60,333 nt of DNA from Meridianimarinicoccus roseus (GTDB lineage: Bacteria > Pseudomonadota > Alphaproteobacteria > Rhodobacterales > Rhodobacteraceae), in NCBI RefSeq assembly GCF_003172915.1, contig NZ_QGKU01000051.1, positions 1 through 60,333 of the forward strand, given 5' to 3'. The notes beneath the pieces are model-generated. The model had not been told where the DNA came from. It searched no databases and saw nothing but the letters and a program-made list of their open reading frames with translations. A program made the position numbers and the translations under genes. Below are positions 8,459 to 17,173 of the stretch, in pieces. The stretch's first letter is position 1, and each line of letters starts with the position of its first letter.

Positions 8459-9135
8459 CCATCGGGTTCCGCATTCTCAAACGCGACCGCGTTGCCCCAG
8501 CCGAGCTTGTCGCCGAGTTCGCCAAGCTGCCCGTCGCCAACGTGTCCGACAGCATGTCGCGCATGACCGCCGCGGGGCCGACGTTGCGACCCATGCACAC
8601 ATCCGGAGGCATGGCGGGCGTCGCGCTGACGGTCAAGGCGCGCCCCGGCGACAACCTGATGCTGCATGCCGCGATCGACCGGGCTATCCCGGGGGACGTG
8701 ATCGTCGTCGATGCCGGCGGCGCTCTGGACAACGCGCTCATGGGCGAATTGATGCTGGCCTATGCCATCAAGAAGGGCGTCGTCGGCTTTGTCATCAATG
8801 GCGCGATCCGCGACCTGGACAACTTCCGCGAAACCAACCTGCCGACATGGGCAGCGGGCGTGACGCATCGCGGCCCCTACAAGGATGGCCCGGGCGAAGT
8901 CAACGTCCCCGTCGCCATCGACGGCATGGTGATCCACCCCGGTGACATCGTCATCGGCGACAGCGACGGCGTTCTGTGCGTCCCGATCGACGAGGCCGAA
9001 ACGGTCCTGAAGGCTACGAAGGCGAAATCAGAGAAAGAGATCAAACAGATGGCCGCCATCGAGGCGGGCACCAACGACCGGGCTTGGGTCGACCGCGCGC
9101 TCAAGGAACGCGGCTGCGCCCTGCTCGAAGACTGA
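8455..9135 (+). CDS. RraA-like / 4-hydroxy-4-methyl-2-oxoglutarate aldolase family protein
   Basis: A 226-residue member of the RraA-like fold, which includes HMG/CHA aldolases and oxaloacetate decarboxylases that need a divalent metal. Recognisable features are the VANVSDSMSRM N-terminal helix, the GDVIVVDAGG strand, GELMLAYAIKKGVVGFVING, and IRDLDNFRETNLPTWA. The RD pair is the conserved Arg-Asp that holds pyruvate enolate and metal. Members in catabolic operons, unlike true RraA, act as class II pyruvate aldolases or decarboxylases. It is coupled to the upstream dehydrogenase and followed 28 bp later by tctC, which suggests cleavage of a branched 4-hydroxy-2-oxo acid or decarboxylation of an oxaloacetate-type acid. 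Substrate is inference. Confidence 0.88.
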   Translation: MTIGFRILKRDRVAPAELVAEFAKLPVANVSDSMSRMTAAGPTLRPMHTSGGMAGVALTVKARPGDNLMLHAAIDRAIPGDVIVVDAGGALDNALMGELMLAYAIKKGVVGFVINGAIRDLDNFRETNLPTWAAGVTHRGPYKDGPGEVNVPVAIDGMVIHPGDIVIGDSDGVLCVPIDEAETVLKATKAKSEKEIKQMAAIEAGTNDRAWVDRALKERGCALLED

Positions 9136-9163
9136 AAACACCCGCATGTAAAGGAGGAGTGAC

Positions 9164-10120
9164 ATGCTCAACATCTTCAAGAAGACCGCCATTGTCGGTA
9201 CGATGTGCATTGCAGCAGGCGCGGCGCTGGCGCAGGACTATCCCGCAAAGCCCATCGAGGTAATTGTCGGCTATTCCGCCGGGGGCGGGACCGACGTGAT
9301 GGCCCGCACAGCGGCGCCCTTCATTGAGAAATACCTCGGCGACGGCGCCAGCCTCGTCGTCAAGAACATGCCGGGCGCCTCGGGCCAGATCGGTGTCACG
9401 GAAGCGGCCAATGCCGCGCCGGACGGCTACACCTTGGGCACCTTCAACCTGCCCGGCATGATGGCACGTACCATCGACCGCAAGGCCGACTACGACCGCG
9501 ACAGCTTCACCTACCTCGCCAATGTTGTGAACGACCCCAACGTGATCGTGACCTCGAAGAAGAGCGGCCTCGACACGATCGAAAAGCTGCTGGAAGAGGC
9601 AAAGGCCAACCCCGGCGCAATCACCGTCGGCATGTCGAGCCTTGGCGGCGACGATCATTTCGCGCTGATCAAGCTTCAGAACGCCACCGAGACCGAGTTC
9701 ACCATCGTGCCGTTCAAGGGCTCGGCCCCTGCACGGACCGCGCTGTTGGGCGGCCATGTCGCCATGGGCATCCTGAACATCTCGGAAGTGGCCGAGTTCC
9801 AGGACCAGCTGAATGTGCTGGGTGTCGCCACCAGAGAGCGTTCGGAATTCGCGCCTGACCTGCCGACCTTCCAGGAACAGGGCCTCGATCTCGTGAACGG
9901 CTCTTTGCGCGGCTTCATCGCGCCGGCCGGTCTGCCCGAGGACGTTCAGGCCAAGCTGATCGACGCCTTCACCCAGCTGAAGGACGACCAGGAATTCCTC
10001 GACGCCATGGCCGCGACCGCCAACCCGGTCGAAATCGTGACCGGCGACGATTTCAAACAGCTCACCTCGGAGCTCTATGACCTCGCCAGCGGCGTGTGGG
10101 AAACCAGCCCCTGGAACTGA
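9164..10120 (+). CDS. tctC: Tripartite tricarboxylate transporter substrate-binding protein (TctC/Bug family)
   Basis: A periplasmic solute receptor of 318 residues. The signal peptide (basic start, hydrophobic core, ALA/QDYP cleavage) ends near residue 25. The mature start QDYPAKPIEVIVGYSAGGGTD is the Bug-family signature, including the loop that contacts a carboxylate. AAPDGYTLG and KGSAPARTALLGGHV are further family blocks. A strong AAGGAGG precedes ATG 9164. It is followed by a perfect 10-bp hairpin and then tctB and tctA. Bug proteins bind di- and tricarboxylates and aromatic acids; the ligand here is unknown but should feed the adjacent dehydrogenase and aldolase. Confidence 0.95.
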   Translation: MLNIFKKTAIVGTMCIAAGAALAQDYPAKPIEVIVGYSAGGGTDVMARTAAPFIEKYLGDGASLVVKNMPGASGQIGVTEAANAAPDGYTLGTFNLPGMMARTIDRKADYDRDSFTYLANVVNDPNVIVTSKKSGLDTIEKLLEEAKANPGAITVGMSSLGGDDHFALIKLQNATETEFTIVPFKGSAPARTALLGGHVAMGILNISEVAEFQDQLNVLGVATRERSEFAPDLPTFQEQGLDLVNGSLRGFIAPAGLPEDVQAKLIDAFTQLKDDQEFLDAMAATANPVEIVTGDDFKQLTSELYDLASGVWETSPWN

Positions 10121-10127
10121 GGCCGCA

Positions 10128-10155
10128 TGCGTGAGGGGGCAGGCTCCCTCACGCA
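10128..10155 (+). promoter_or_regulatory. Intercistronic hairpin between tctC and tctB
   Basis: TGCGTGAGGG pairs perfectly with CCCTCACGCA around an eight-base loop, starting eight bases after the tctC stop. No T-run follows, so it is not a classic terminator. By analogy with binding-protein operons it could protect the tctC message from 3' exonucleases or partly attenuate transcription into the permease genes. Confidence 0.6.
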
Positions 10156-10215
10156 CCACTTGCGCGGGGGGCGGCGCCCCCTTCGCCCCTCATCCCTTTC
10201 ACCAAAGGCTTACCC

Positions 10216-10677
10216 ATGTCCGAGAGCCGCAATTCCCGCCTGAGAAGGCCCGAGACCCTGACCGCGCTCGGCATCATCCTGGTCGCCGCGGGCTTCCTGA
10301 TCCCGACCTCTAACCTGCGCGCGATTTCTGCGCTGCTGCCTGCCGCGATGCTGATCGGCCTTATCGTCCTGTCGGTTGTCCTGCTGCTCGCCGACCAGCG
10401 CACGGCCAGCGCGGGCGAAAAAGCCGCGCCGGTGACCAAGGCACCCAAACGGGTGATCGGCGCCTTCCTTCTGATCGTCGGCTATGCGCTCGCGACCGAT
10501 TTCATCGGGTTCTACGTCAGCACCACCGTGACCATCCCCCTCGTGGCCTGGGTCTTCGGCTATCGCAGCCCCCTGGGCCTCTTGATCGCGACGGTCATCG
10601 TGGTCGGCACCATCTGGGCGATCTTCGATTTCGGGATGTCGCAGGACTTCCCCACCGGCCGTCTTTGGGGAGGCTGA
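10216..10677 (+). CDS. tctB: Tripartite tricarboxylate transporter small membrane subunit (TctB)
   Basis: 153 residues with four predicted membrane helices: two in the first half (ALGIILVAAGFLIPT and LPAAMLIGLIVLSVVLLLAD) and two after a charged loop, ending in the conserved ISTFGMSQDFPTG-like tail (DFGMSQDFPTGRLWGG). It forms the small permease subunit with TctA. It lies after the hairpin, and its stop is only three bases before the tctA start. Confidence 0.88.
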   Translation: MSESRNSRLRRPETLTALGIILVAAGFLIPTSNLRAISALLPAAMLIGLIVLSVVLLLADQRTASAGEKAAPVTKAPKRVIGAFLLIVGYALATDFIGFYVSTTVTIPLVAWVFGYRSPLGLLIATVIVVGTIWAIFDFGMSQDFPTGRLWGG

Positions 10678-10680
10678 TTC

Positions 10681-12177
10681 ATGTATTCCGAACTGCTCCA
10701 CGCCCTGCCGGACGTCTTCGCCCTGACGAATTTTGCCGCTGTCGTGATCGGCGTGATCGCGGGCATCGTCGTCGGCGCAATGCCGGGCCTCTCGGCCACA
10801 ATGGCGATCTCCGTCCTCGTGCCCTTCACCTTCGGGCTCGAGCCGCTGGTTGCGCTCGGCCTGATGGCGGGCATCTACAACGGCGCGATGTACGGCGGCG
10901 CGATCCCCGCCGTGCTGCTGCGCATCCCCGGCACCCCCGCCGCCGTGGCAACCACCTTCGACGGCTACCCGATGGCGCAAAAGGGCGAAGGCGGCTTCGC
11001 GCTTCAGGTCGCGGTCGTGTCGTCGGCGTTTGGGGGCATCGCCTCGGCCTTTGCGCTGATGCTGCTGGCCCCGCCGCTGTCCAGGGTCACGCTGCTCTTC
11101 GGACCGTCCGAGGTGTTCTGGGTCGCGGTCTTCGGCCTCGCCTCGATCATCTTCCTTCTGGGCGGCAACCCGGTGAAGGGACTGATCTCGGCCTGTTTCG
11201 GGGTCTTCGTGTCCGTCATCGGCTCGGACCCGATCTATGGCAACGACCGCTTCACCTTCGGCCAGCTGGAAATGCTGGACGGGATCAACATCGTGATCCT
11301 GCTGGTCGGTCTTTATGCCCTGCCGCCGGTGATGGACCTTCTGGAAACACCTCTCAAGACCGATGGCGTCAATGCGTCCAAGCTCGGAACCGTGTCGATC
11401 TGGAAGGCCCTGCCACGCATGAATTATTGGAAGACCTGGCTGCGCGGTTCCTTCATCGGCATCTGGATCGGCATCCTGCCCGGCGCGGGCGGCTCCATGG
11501 CGGCCTTCATGTCCTACAACGAGGCGCGCCGTACCTCGAAAACCCCCGAGACCTGGGGCGAGGGGGAACCCGAAGGCGTCGCCGCCGCCGAGGTCGCCAA
11601 CAACGCCGACACCGCCTCCGCGCTGATCCCCGCGCTGACGCTGGGCATCCCCGGCACCGCCGTGGCGGCCGTCATGCTGGGGGGGCTCCTGGTGCACGGG
11701 CTCCAACCCGGCCCGATGCTGTTCCGCGACAATCCCGACATCGTCTTCGGCTTCATGTGGCAGTTCCTCTTCGGCGCGATCCTTCTGATCCTGCTGGGGG
11801 GATCCTTGGCGACCAACAGTTTCGCGCGCCTGCTGAACCTGCCGCGTCCGCTGCTTGGGTCGGTGATCATCGTGCTCATGCTGATCGGCGTCTACTCGAT
11901 CCATGGGCGTATGTTCGACGTCTACCTGATGCTGGGCTTTGGCGTGATCGGCTGGCTGATGGACCGGCTCAAGTTCCCGCTGCCCCCGGTGGTGCTGGGT
12001 CTGATCCTCGGCGGCTTTGCCGAAGAGAACCTGCGCCTGGCCCTGCGGATCGGCCGCGGCGATCCGATGATCCTGTTCCAGAACGTGACCAGCCTCGTTC
12101 TGGTTGCGCTGACCGTGGCCGTGATCGTCGGTCCGACGCTGAAAAAGCGGTACGTCGACAGCCGCAGAACGGCATAA
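10681..12177 (+). CDS. tctA: Tripartite tricarboxylate transporter large permease (TctA)
   Basis: A 498-residue integral membrane protein with about 12 helices. The duplicated TctA signature is present: GAMPGLSATMAISVLVPFTF with YNGAMYGG near the N-terminus, and GILPGAGGSMAAFMSY near residue 270. LRIPGTPAAVATTFDGYPMA is the conserved cytoplasmic loop. It carries the ion-coupled transport step with TctB, fed by TctC. It is the last gene of the first transporter set; 134 bp separate it from dctP, so the TRAP genes may have their own promoter. Confidence 0.95.
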   Translation: MYSELLHALPDVFALTNFAAVVIGVIAGIVVGAMPGLSATMAISVLVPFTFGLEPLVALGLMAGIYNGAMYGGAIPAVLLRIPGTPAAVATTFDGYPMAQKGEGGFALQVAVVSSAFGGIASAFALMLLAPPLSRVTLLFGPSEVFWVAVFGLASIIFLLGGNPVKGLISACFGVFVSVIGSDPIYGNDRFTFGQLEMLDGINIVILLVGLYALPPVMDLLETPLKTDGVNASKLGTVSIWKALPRMNYWKTWLRGSFIGIWIGILPGAGGSMAAFMSYNEARRTSKTPETWGEGEPEGVAAAEVANNADTASALIPALTLGIPGTAVAAVMLGGLLVHGLQPGPMLFRDNPDIVFGFMWQFLFGAILLILLGGSLATNSFARLLNLPRPLLGSVIIVLMLIGVYSIHGRMFDVYLMLGFGVIGWLMDRLKFPLPPVVLGLILGGFAEENLRLALRIGRGDPMILFQNVTSLVLVALTVAVIVGPTLKKRYVDSRRTA

Positions 12178-12311
12178 GGGCCCGCCCGCACCGAACCACC
12201 CGCGCGGAATGGCGCGCCCTGGCACAAGAAAAGGCTTTTGCGCCAAGGCGAAAGAACCAAGGAACCGGGGCGCAAATCCCGGCCAATCATCTCTAAAACC
12301 GGAGGAACACC

Positions 12312-13286
12312 ATGACCATCAAGACACTGGGCACCGCGGCGCTGATCGTCGCTTCGACTGCCGTCGCTCATGCCGACGACTGGACGGCCTACACCTATTC
12401 ATCCGTCTCCACGACATCCGCCGTCAAGGGCATGAACCGCATCGTGGAGCGTGTCGCGGCCGAGACCGAAGGGGACCTGACCATCGACCTGCACCTTGGC
12501 AAGACGCTGCAGATCGCCTCTGCCGACATCACCCAGGCCGTGGGCGACGGCATCATCGATATGGCGGCGGACTATTTCTTTTCCGGCAGCGTGCCGATCG
12601 CGCGCGTGCTGAACCTGCCGATGCTGATCGAGAATGACGAGGAATGGAACAAGGCCTATGCCGCGATGGAGCCGACGCTGATCGAGGCCTTCGGCGATCA
12701 GGGCGTCGTGCTGCTGGGCGGCTACCGCTACCCCGAGCAGACGATCTTCACCACCTTCGAGATCACCTCTCTGGGCGATCTCGAGGGCCACAAGATCCGC
12801 GTGACCTCGCCCGAACAGGGTGCGTTCATCGAGGAATTCGGCGGCGCGCCGATCACCCTGTCGGGCTCCGAAGTGCCGACCTCGCTGGAACGGGGCGTGA
12901 TCGAGGGCGTGCTGACCGCCTCGGCCGGCGGCGCCAAGAACTGGCACGAATTCCTGCCCTACAACTACCGGTTCGCCGTGAACTACGGCAACTCGATGAT
13001 CATCGCCAATGCCGACAGCTTTGCCGCGCTTTCCGAGGACACGCAGGCCACGCTGCGCAGCATCGTCGCCGAAGAGGGCCCGAAGACCACCGAGGAGTTC
13101 CTCGCGGACGAGGAGGCGCAGAAGGCTTCGCAATCCGAGGCCGGTATGACGCTGGTCGAGGCCGCCGGTGGCGAAGTCGACATGGCCGCCGAAAAGCTGG
13201 CGCCGTTCTGGGAATCCTGGGCCGAGAAGAACGGCCCGGAATACGTCGAAGCTCTCGCCACCGTGCGCGCGGCCGTCGGCAAGTAA
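12312..13286 (+). CDS. dctP: TRAP transporter substrate-binding protein (DctP family)
   Basis: A 324-residue periplasmic receptor. A signal peptide (TLGTAALIVASTAVAHA) ends near residue 21. The family's conserved central region is present: GGYRYPEQTIFTTFEITSLG, then LEGHKIRVTSPEQG, with the invariant Arg that salt-bridges the ligand carboxylate, and SEVPTSLERGVIEGVLT. GGAGG lies eight bases before ATG 12312. It heads dctP-dctQ-dctM-lactonase, with one base between its stop and dctQ. The ligand is presumably an organic acid related to the rest of the locus. Confidence 0.94.
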   Translation: MTIKTLGTAALIVASTAVAHADDWTAYTYSSVSTTSAVKGMNRIVERVAAETEGDLTIDLHLGKTLQIASADITQAVGDGIIDMAADYFFSGSVPIARVLNLPMLIENDEEWNKAYAAMEPTLIEAFGDQGVVLLGGYRYPEQTIFTTFEITSLGDLEGHKIRVTSPEQGAFIEEFGGAPITLSGSEVPTSLERGVIEGVLTASAGGAKNWHEFLPYNYRFAVNYGNSMIIANADSFAALSEDTQATLRSIVAEEGPKTTEEFLADEEAQKASQSEAGMTLVEAAGGEVDMAAEKLAPFWESWAEKNGPEYVEALATVRAAVGK

Positions 13287-13287
13287 C

Positions 13288-13803
13288 ATGCGTCCCGACA
13301 TCACCACGGGGCCGGCATCGGCCGGCCCCCTTTTCGACGCGGTGGCGCGGGCGACCGCTGTGGCGACCGGCCTGATGCTTGTGGCGCTGGTCACCCTCGT
13401 CTGCCTCGAGGCGCTGCTGCGCGGGGGGTTCAACTATTCGCTGGGCTTCGCCGAGGAGCTGACCGGCTACGGCGTCGTCTTCCTGACCTTCTTCGGCGCG
13501 GCGCTGGCACTGCGCGGCCAGGCGATGTTCCAGGTGCATTTCCTGCTGGACGCCTGGCCCTTGGGCACGCGGCGCTGGCTGGTCCGCGCCTTCGTGCTGA
13601 TCGCGCTGGTGATCTGCGTGATCCTGGCGTGGAAGACCAAGGATCTGACGCTGTCCTCCTTCTCGCGCGGCAAGTTCGCGCCCACCGTCCTGCGTACGCC
13701 TTTGTGGATTCCGCAGATCATGTTGCCGCTCGGCTTCTCCGTGCTGGCGTTTTTCCTGGTCGAACAGCTGTTGCTGAGCTTCCGCAAATCCGGGGACGAT
13801 TGA
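13288..13803 (+). CDS. dctQ: TRAP transporter small permease (DctQ family)
   Basis: 171 residues, four transmembrane helices. The family pattern is seen in ALLRGGFNYSLGFAEELTGYGVVFLTFFGAALALR, where the EE pair and the following helix are typical of DctQ. The start at 13288 is one base after the dctP stop; a longer frame exists upstream but overlaps dctP. Its TGA is immediately followed by the dctM ATG. It joins with DctM to form the membrane complex. Confidence 0.92.
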   Translation: MRPDITTGPASAGPLFDAVARATAVATGLMLVALVTLVCLEALLRGGFNYSLGFAEELTGYGVVFLTFFGAALALRGQAMFQVHFLLDAWPLGTRRWLVRAFVLIALVICVILAWKTKDLTLSSFSRGKFAPTVLRTPLWIPQIMLPLGFSVLAFFLVEQLLLSFRKSGDD

Positions 13804-15096
13804 ATGGAAGCGATCCTCGCCTTCGGCCTGTTGATCGGCCTGATCCTGGGCGGCATGTGGGTGCAGTTCGCCGTCGCCGGCGCAGGCCTCACCTATATCT
13901 GGCTGCTCAAGGGTTTCGGCGGCTGGAAGGCGCTCGGCCTCGTCAGCTGGGGAGCCGCCAACAGCTTCACCCTCGCCGCCATTCCCCTCTTCGTCCTGAT
14001 GGCCGAGATCTTGCTGGGTTCGGGCCTTTCGACGCGGCTCTACAACGGTGTCGCGCCCTTCATGCGGCGGCTGCCGGGCGGCCTTCTGCATACCAACATC
14101 GCGGGCAGCGGCATCTTCGCGGCGATCTCGGGCGGCTCGGCCCCCACCGCTGCCGCCATGTCGACCGTCGCCCTTCCCGAGCTTTCCGCGCGCGGCTACG
14201 ACAGGCGCCTTGTCGCCGGATCGCTCGCCGCTGGCGGTACGCTGGGCATCCTGATCCCGCCCTCGATCACCATGATCATCTACGCCACCTTCACCGAGAC
14301 CTCGATCGCGCGCCTCTTCGCCGCCGGTCTTGTGCCGGGCATCCTTCTCGCCTTGTGCTACATGGGCTTCATCATGGCCCGTGTTCTGGTGAATCCCGCG
14401 CTGGCACCAAGGAACGAGGTCAAGGCCAGTATCGGCGACCTGGGCCGGGCGCTCCTCGACATCGTGCCCTTCCTGATGCTGATCGTGATCGTGCTCGGCA
14501 GTATCTATGGCGGCTTCGCCACCCCGACCGAGGCTGGGGCCGTGGGCACCGTCGGCGCCATCCTGATCGCCGGGATCTACCGCAAGCTCAGCTGGCAGCT
14601 CCTGAAGGACGGGTTGTCCCGCACAGCCTCGATGAGCGGCAACATCCTCTTCATTGTTTTCACCTCGATGATTTTCGCCTACGCCACCGCGCTCTCGGGC
14701 ATCGGCAAGGATCTCGTCGGCATGCTGGAAGAGGCGAATGTCTCGCGCCTGACCTTCCTGCTGATCATCATGGTCGTCTTCGCGATCCTCGGCTGTTTCA
14801 TGGAAGGCCTCGGGATGATCGCGATCATCGTGCCGGTGATCTTCCCCGCCCTGCTGGTGCTGGACGTTGACCCGATCTGGTTCGGCGTTTTCGTGGTGAT
14901 CCTGGTGGAACTGGGCCAGCTGACCCCGCCACTGGGCGTGATCCTCTTCGTTGTCGCCTCGTCTTCGGACGAGGTGAAGATCGAGGACGTGATCATCGGC
15001 ACGTTGCCCTTCTTCATCATCATCGTGGCCTTCATGCTGCTTCTCATCGGAGTGCCGGACATCGCCCTGTTCCTGCCGGAGTTCACGTTCGGATGA
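13804..15096 (+). CDS. dctM: TRAP transporter large permease (DctM family)
   Basis: 430 residues, about 12 helices, the Na+-coupled channel subunit. Typical blocks include SGLSTRLYNGVAPFMRRLPGG, GSGIFAAISGGSAPTAAAMS (a sodium and substrate site hairpin), LAAGGTLGILIPPS and, near the C-terminus, LVELGQLTPPLGVILFVVA. Start directly abuts the dctQ stop; its stop overlaps the lactonase start (ATGA). Full-length and intact. Confidence 0.95.
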   Translation: MEAILAFGLLIGLILGGMWVQFAVAGAGLTYIWLLKGFGGWKALGLVSWGAANSFTLAAIPLFVLMAEILLGSGLSTRLYNGVAPFMRRLPGGLLHTNIAGSGIFAAISGGSAPTAAAMSTVALPELSARGYDRRLVAGSLAAGGTLGILIPPSITMIIYATFTETSIARLFAAGLVPGILLALCYMGFIMARVLVNPALAPRNEVKASIGDLGRALLDIVPFLMLIVIVLGSIYGGFATPTEAGAVGTVGAILIAGIYRKLSWQLLKDGLSRTASMSGNILFIVFTSMIFAYATALSGIGKDLVGMLEEANVSRLTFLLIIMVVFAILGCFMEGLGMIAIIVPVIFPALLVLDVDPIWFGVFVVILVELGQLTPPLGVILFVVASSSDEVKIEDVIIGTLPFFIIIVAFMLLLIGVPDIALFLPEFTFG

Positions 15097-16043
15097 CGCC
15101 CACATATCCCTTCCCCGATCCGGTCGTCATCGACGCCGAGGTCTTCACCGAACTGCCCGCCGCGCTGCGCCGGACCGGCCAGCCGTCCTATTGGGCCGAG
15201 AAGAACCGGCGCGGTGCGCCTGCGGACAGTTTCCTCGAGGGGCCGTCGTTCGACACGGCGGGCAATCTTTGGTTCGTCGATATTCCGTTCGGGCGCGTCT
15301 TCCGCGCCGATCCGGCGGGGGCGATCACACAGATCGCCGAATACGACGGCCAGCCCAACGGGTTGAAGATCCACCGCGACGGGCGGATCCTGCTGGCGGA
15401 TTACCAGAACGGGATCATGCTGCTCGACCCTGATACTGGTGGCGTGAGCAAGGCGCTCGGCGATGCTGATACCGAAAGCTTCAAGGGCTGCAACGACCTG
15501 CATTTCGGTCGCGACGGGGCGCTCTACTTCACCGATCAGGGACAGACCGGGTTGCAGGATCCCTCGGGGCGCGTCTGGAAATGGGTGCCAGAGACCGGGA
15601 CGCTGACCTGCCTGATCGACAGGGTGCCCAGCCCAAACGGGCTTGTGCTGGACCTGGCCGAGCAGGTGCTCTTTCTCGCCGTGACCCGCGCGAACGCCGT
15701 CTGGCGGCTGCCAATGTCGCCTTCGGGGCGGGTCAACAAGGCGGGACTGTTCATCCAGTTGTCGGGCGGGCGCGCAGGACCGGACGGGCTGGCGCTGACT
15801 TCGAACGGTGGCGTCGTGGTCTGCCAGACCGGCATGGGGCTGGCCTGGGTTCACGACGAGCTGGGCCGACCGATCGCCGTGGTACGTTCGCCGCGCGGCC
15901 TTGGGACGACCAACTGCGCCTTCGGCGGGCCCGACGGGCGGACCCTGTTCATCACCGAGTCGGACAGTGGCAGCATCCTGAAAGCGGAGTTCCCGGAGCA
16001 CTTGGGCATTGCTGGTGCACCGATTTTTTCCGGCGCGCTTTAG
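15093..16043 (+). CDS. SMP-30/gluconolactonase-type lactonase
   Basis: A 316-residue six-bladed beta-propeller of the SMP-30/GNL/LRE family, metal-dependent lactone hydrolases. EGPSFDTAGNLWFVDI gives the first metal-ligand Glu and blade signature, GCNDLHFGRDGALYFTD the conserved Asn-Asp pair, and PNGLVLD and GPDGLALTSNG the later Asp/Asn ligands. It is coupled to dctM by ATGA overlap, so it is co-expressed with the TRAP transporter and probably opens a sugar-acid or hydroxyacid lactone taken up or formed in the pathway. Its stop overlaps the stop of the facing gene by two bases. Confidence 0.9.
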   Translation: MTPTYPFPDPVVIDAEVFTELPAALRRTGQPSYWAEKNRRGAPADSFLEGPSFDTAGNLWFVDIPFGRVFRADPAGAITQIAEYDGQPNGLKIHRDGRILLADYQNGIMLLDPDTGGVSKALGDADTESFKGCNDLHFGRDGALYFTDQGQTGLQDPSGRVWKWVPETGTLTCLIDRVPSPNGLVLDLAEQVLFLAVTRANAVWRLPMSPSGRVNKAGLFIQLSGGRAGPDGLALTSNGGVVVCQTGMGLAWVHDELGRPIAVVRSPRGLGTTNCAFGGPDGRTLFITESDSGSILKAEFPEHLGIAGAPIFSGAL

Positions 16044-17173
16044 ACCGGGTGCAGAAGTGTAGGGCCGATCTCGGACAGATCCCGCAGACCCAGCAGGCCG
16101 AGATTGCGGTGCACCTCGGTCTTCAGGATTTCGATGGCGGTTTCGACCATCGGCTGACCGCCAAGGGTCGCTGCATACAGGAACGGCCGCCCGACCAGCA
16201 CCATGTCCGCACCCAGGGCCAGCGCCTTGATCACGTCCGTGCCGCGACGGATGCCGCCGTCGATCAGCAGCGCCATGTCGCCCGCCTGCGCCCGCGCCTC
16301 GGGCAAAACGCGCAGCGGCGACATGGCATGGTCCAGTTGCCGTCCGCCGTGGTTCGACAGGATCACAGCATCGCAGCCAACCACGCGCGCTTGCGCCACG
16401 TCGGCGGGGGCGATCACGCCCTTCAGCACCAGCTTTCCGGGCCAGCAGTCGCGTATCAGTGCAAGGTGGTCCCAGTTCAGGTGATCCTTGCGCCCGAAAT
16501 CCCGCGCCACCTGTTTCGAGATGATCGGCGCACCGCGCGTGGCGAACGAGTTTTCGAAATGCGGCATGCCCTGCATCAAGGTCGGCAGGAATGTTCCCAG
16601 AACCCAGCGCGGCTTGATCGCGAAATCCCAGATCAACCGCGGCGTGATCCTGAGCGGCGTGGAGAACCCCGCGCGCTGGTTGTTTTCGCGGTTCGCCAGC
16701 ACCGCAGTGTCCGCGGTCAGCACCAGCGTGCCGAAGCCCGCTTTCTCGACCCGGGCGACAAGGGCGCGGACACGGTCGTCTTCGCCGGGCAGGTAGGCCT
16801 GGAACCACGCAGATCCGTTGGCTTTCACAACGTCTTCCATCGGGGTCAGGGACGACCCGGACACCACGAAAGGAATGCCCGCGGCGCCCGCCGCGCGGGC
16901 CATCGCCACGTCCCCGTCGCGGGCCATCAGCGCCGAGAGGCCCATGGGCGCGATGCCGAACGGTGCAGTTTAATTCCGGCCCATCAGGGCGCGGGCGATG
17001 CTTCGGCCCTCGACGCCGCGCAGGACCTTGGGGATCAGCCGCCACCGGTCCAGCGCATCGCGGTTGTCCTGCCGCGCGGCGCCTGTTTCCGCCGCGCCCG
17101 AAACATAGCCGAACAGCGGGCGGGGCAGGCGGCGCCGTGCCAACGGCTCGAAATCGTCCAGCGTGAGCAGCAT
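16040..17173 (-). pseudogene. FMN-dependent alpha-hydroxyacid dehydrogenase (LldD/mandelate type) with in-frame ochre stop
   Basis: The intact family member would oxidise an L-2-hydroxyacid to the 2-oxoacid using FMN. The frame starts at ATG 17173 (MLLTLDDFEPLARRRLP), one base overlapping the amidohydrolase stop, and runs about 67 codons to ...ALMGRN. It meets TAA at 16970-16972, then continues in the same frame as TAPFGIAPMGLSAL, where the family has MGRxYxAPFGIAPMG-like sequence. A single change of a Tyr TAC/TAT to TAA explains it. All later motifs are intact: VLTADTAVLANRENNQRAGF, ILSNHGGRQLDHA with the catalytic His, LLIDGGIRRGTDV, and LVGRPFLYA. Decay must be recent. The C-terminal 301 residues could restart at ATG 16945, but without the N-terminal barrel strand it is unlikely to fold. 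Confidence 0.88.

Noticed and set aside
10210-12246. Very long open frame antisense to tctB and tctA (678 codons)
   Set aside because: Low-complexity charged composition (Gly/Asp/His/Gln/Arg) typical of antisense frames in GC-rich genes, with no motif.
13000-15105. Long open frame antisense to dctQ and dctM (701 codons)
   Set aside because: Same antisense GC-rich composition; the plus strand holds clear TRAP genes.
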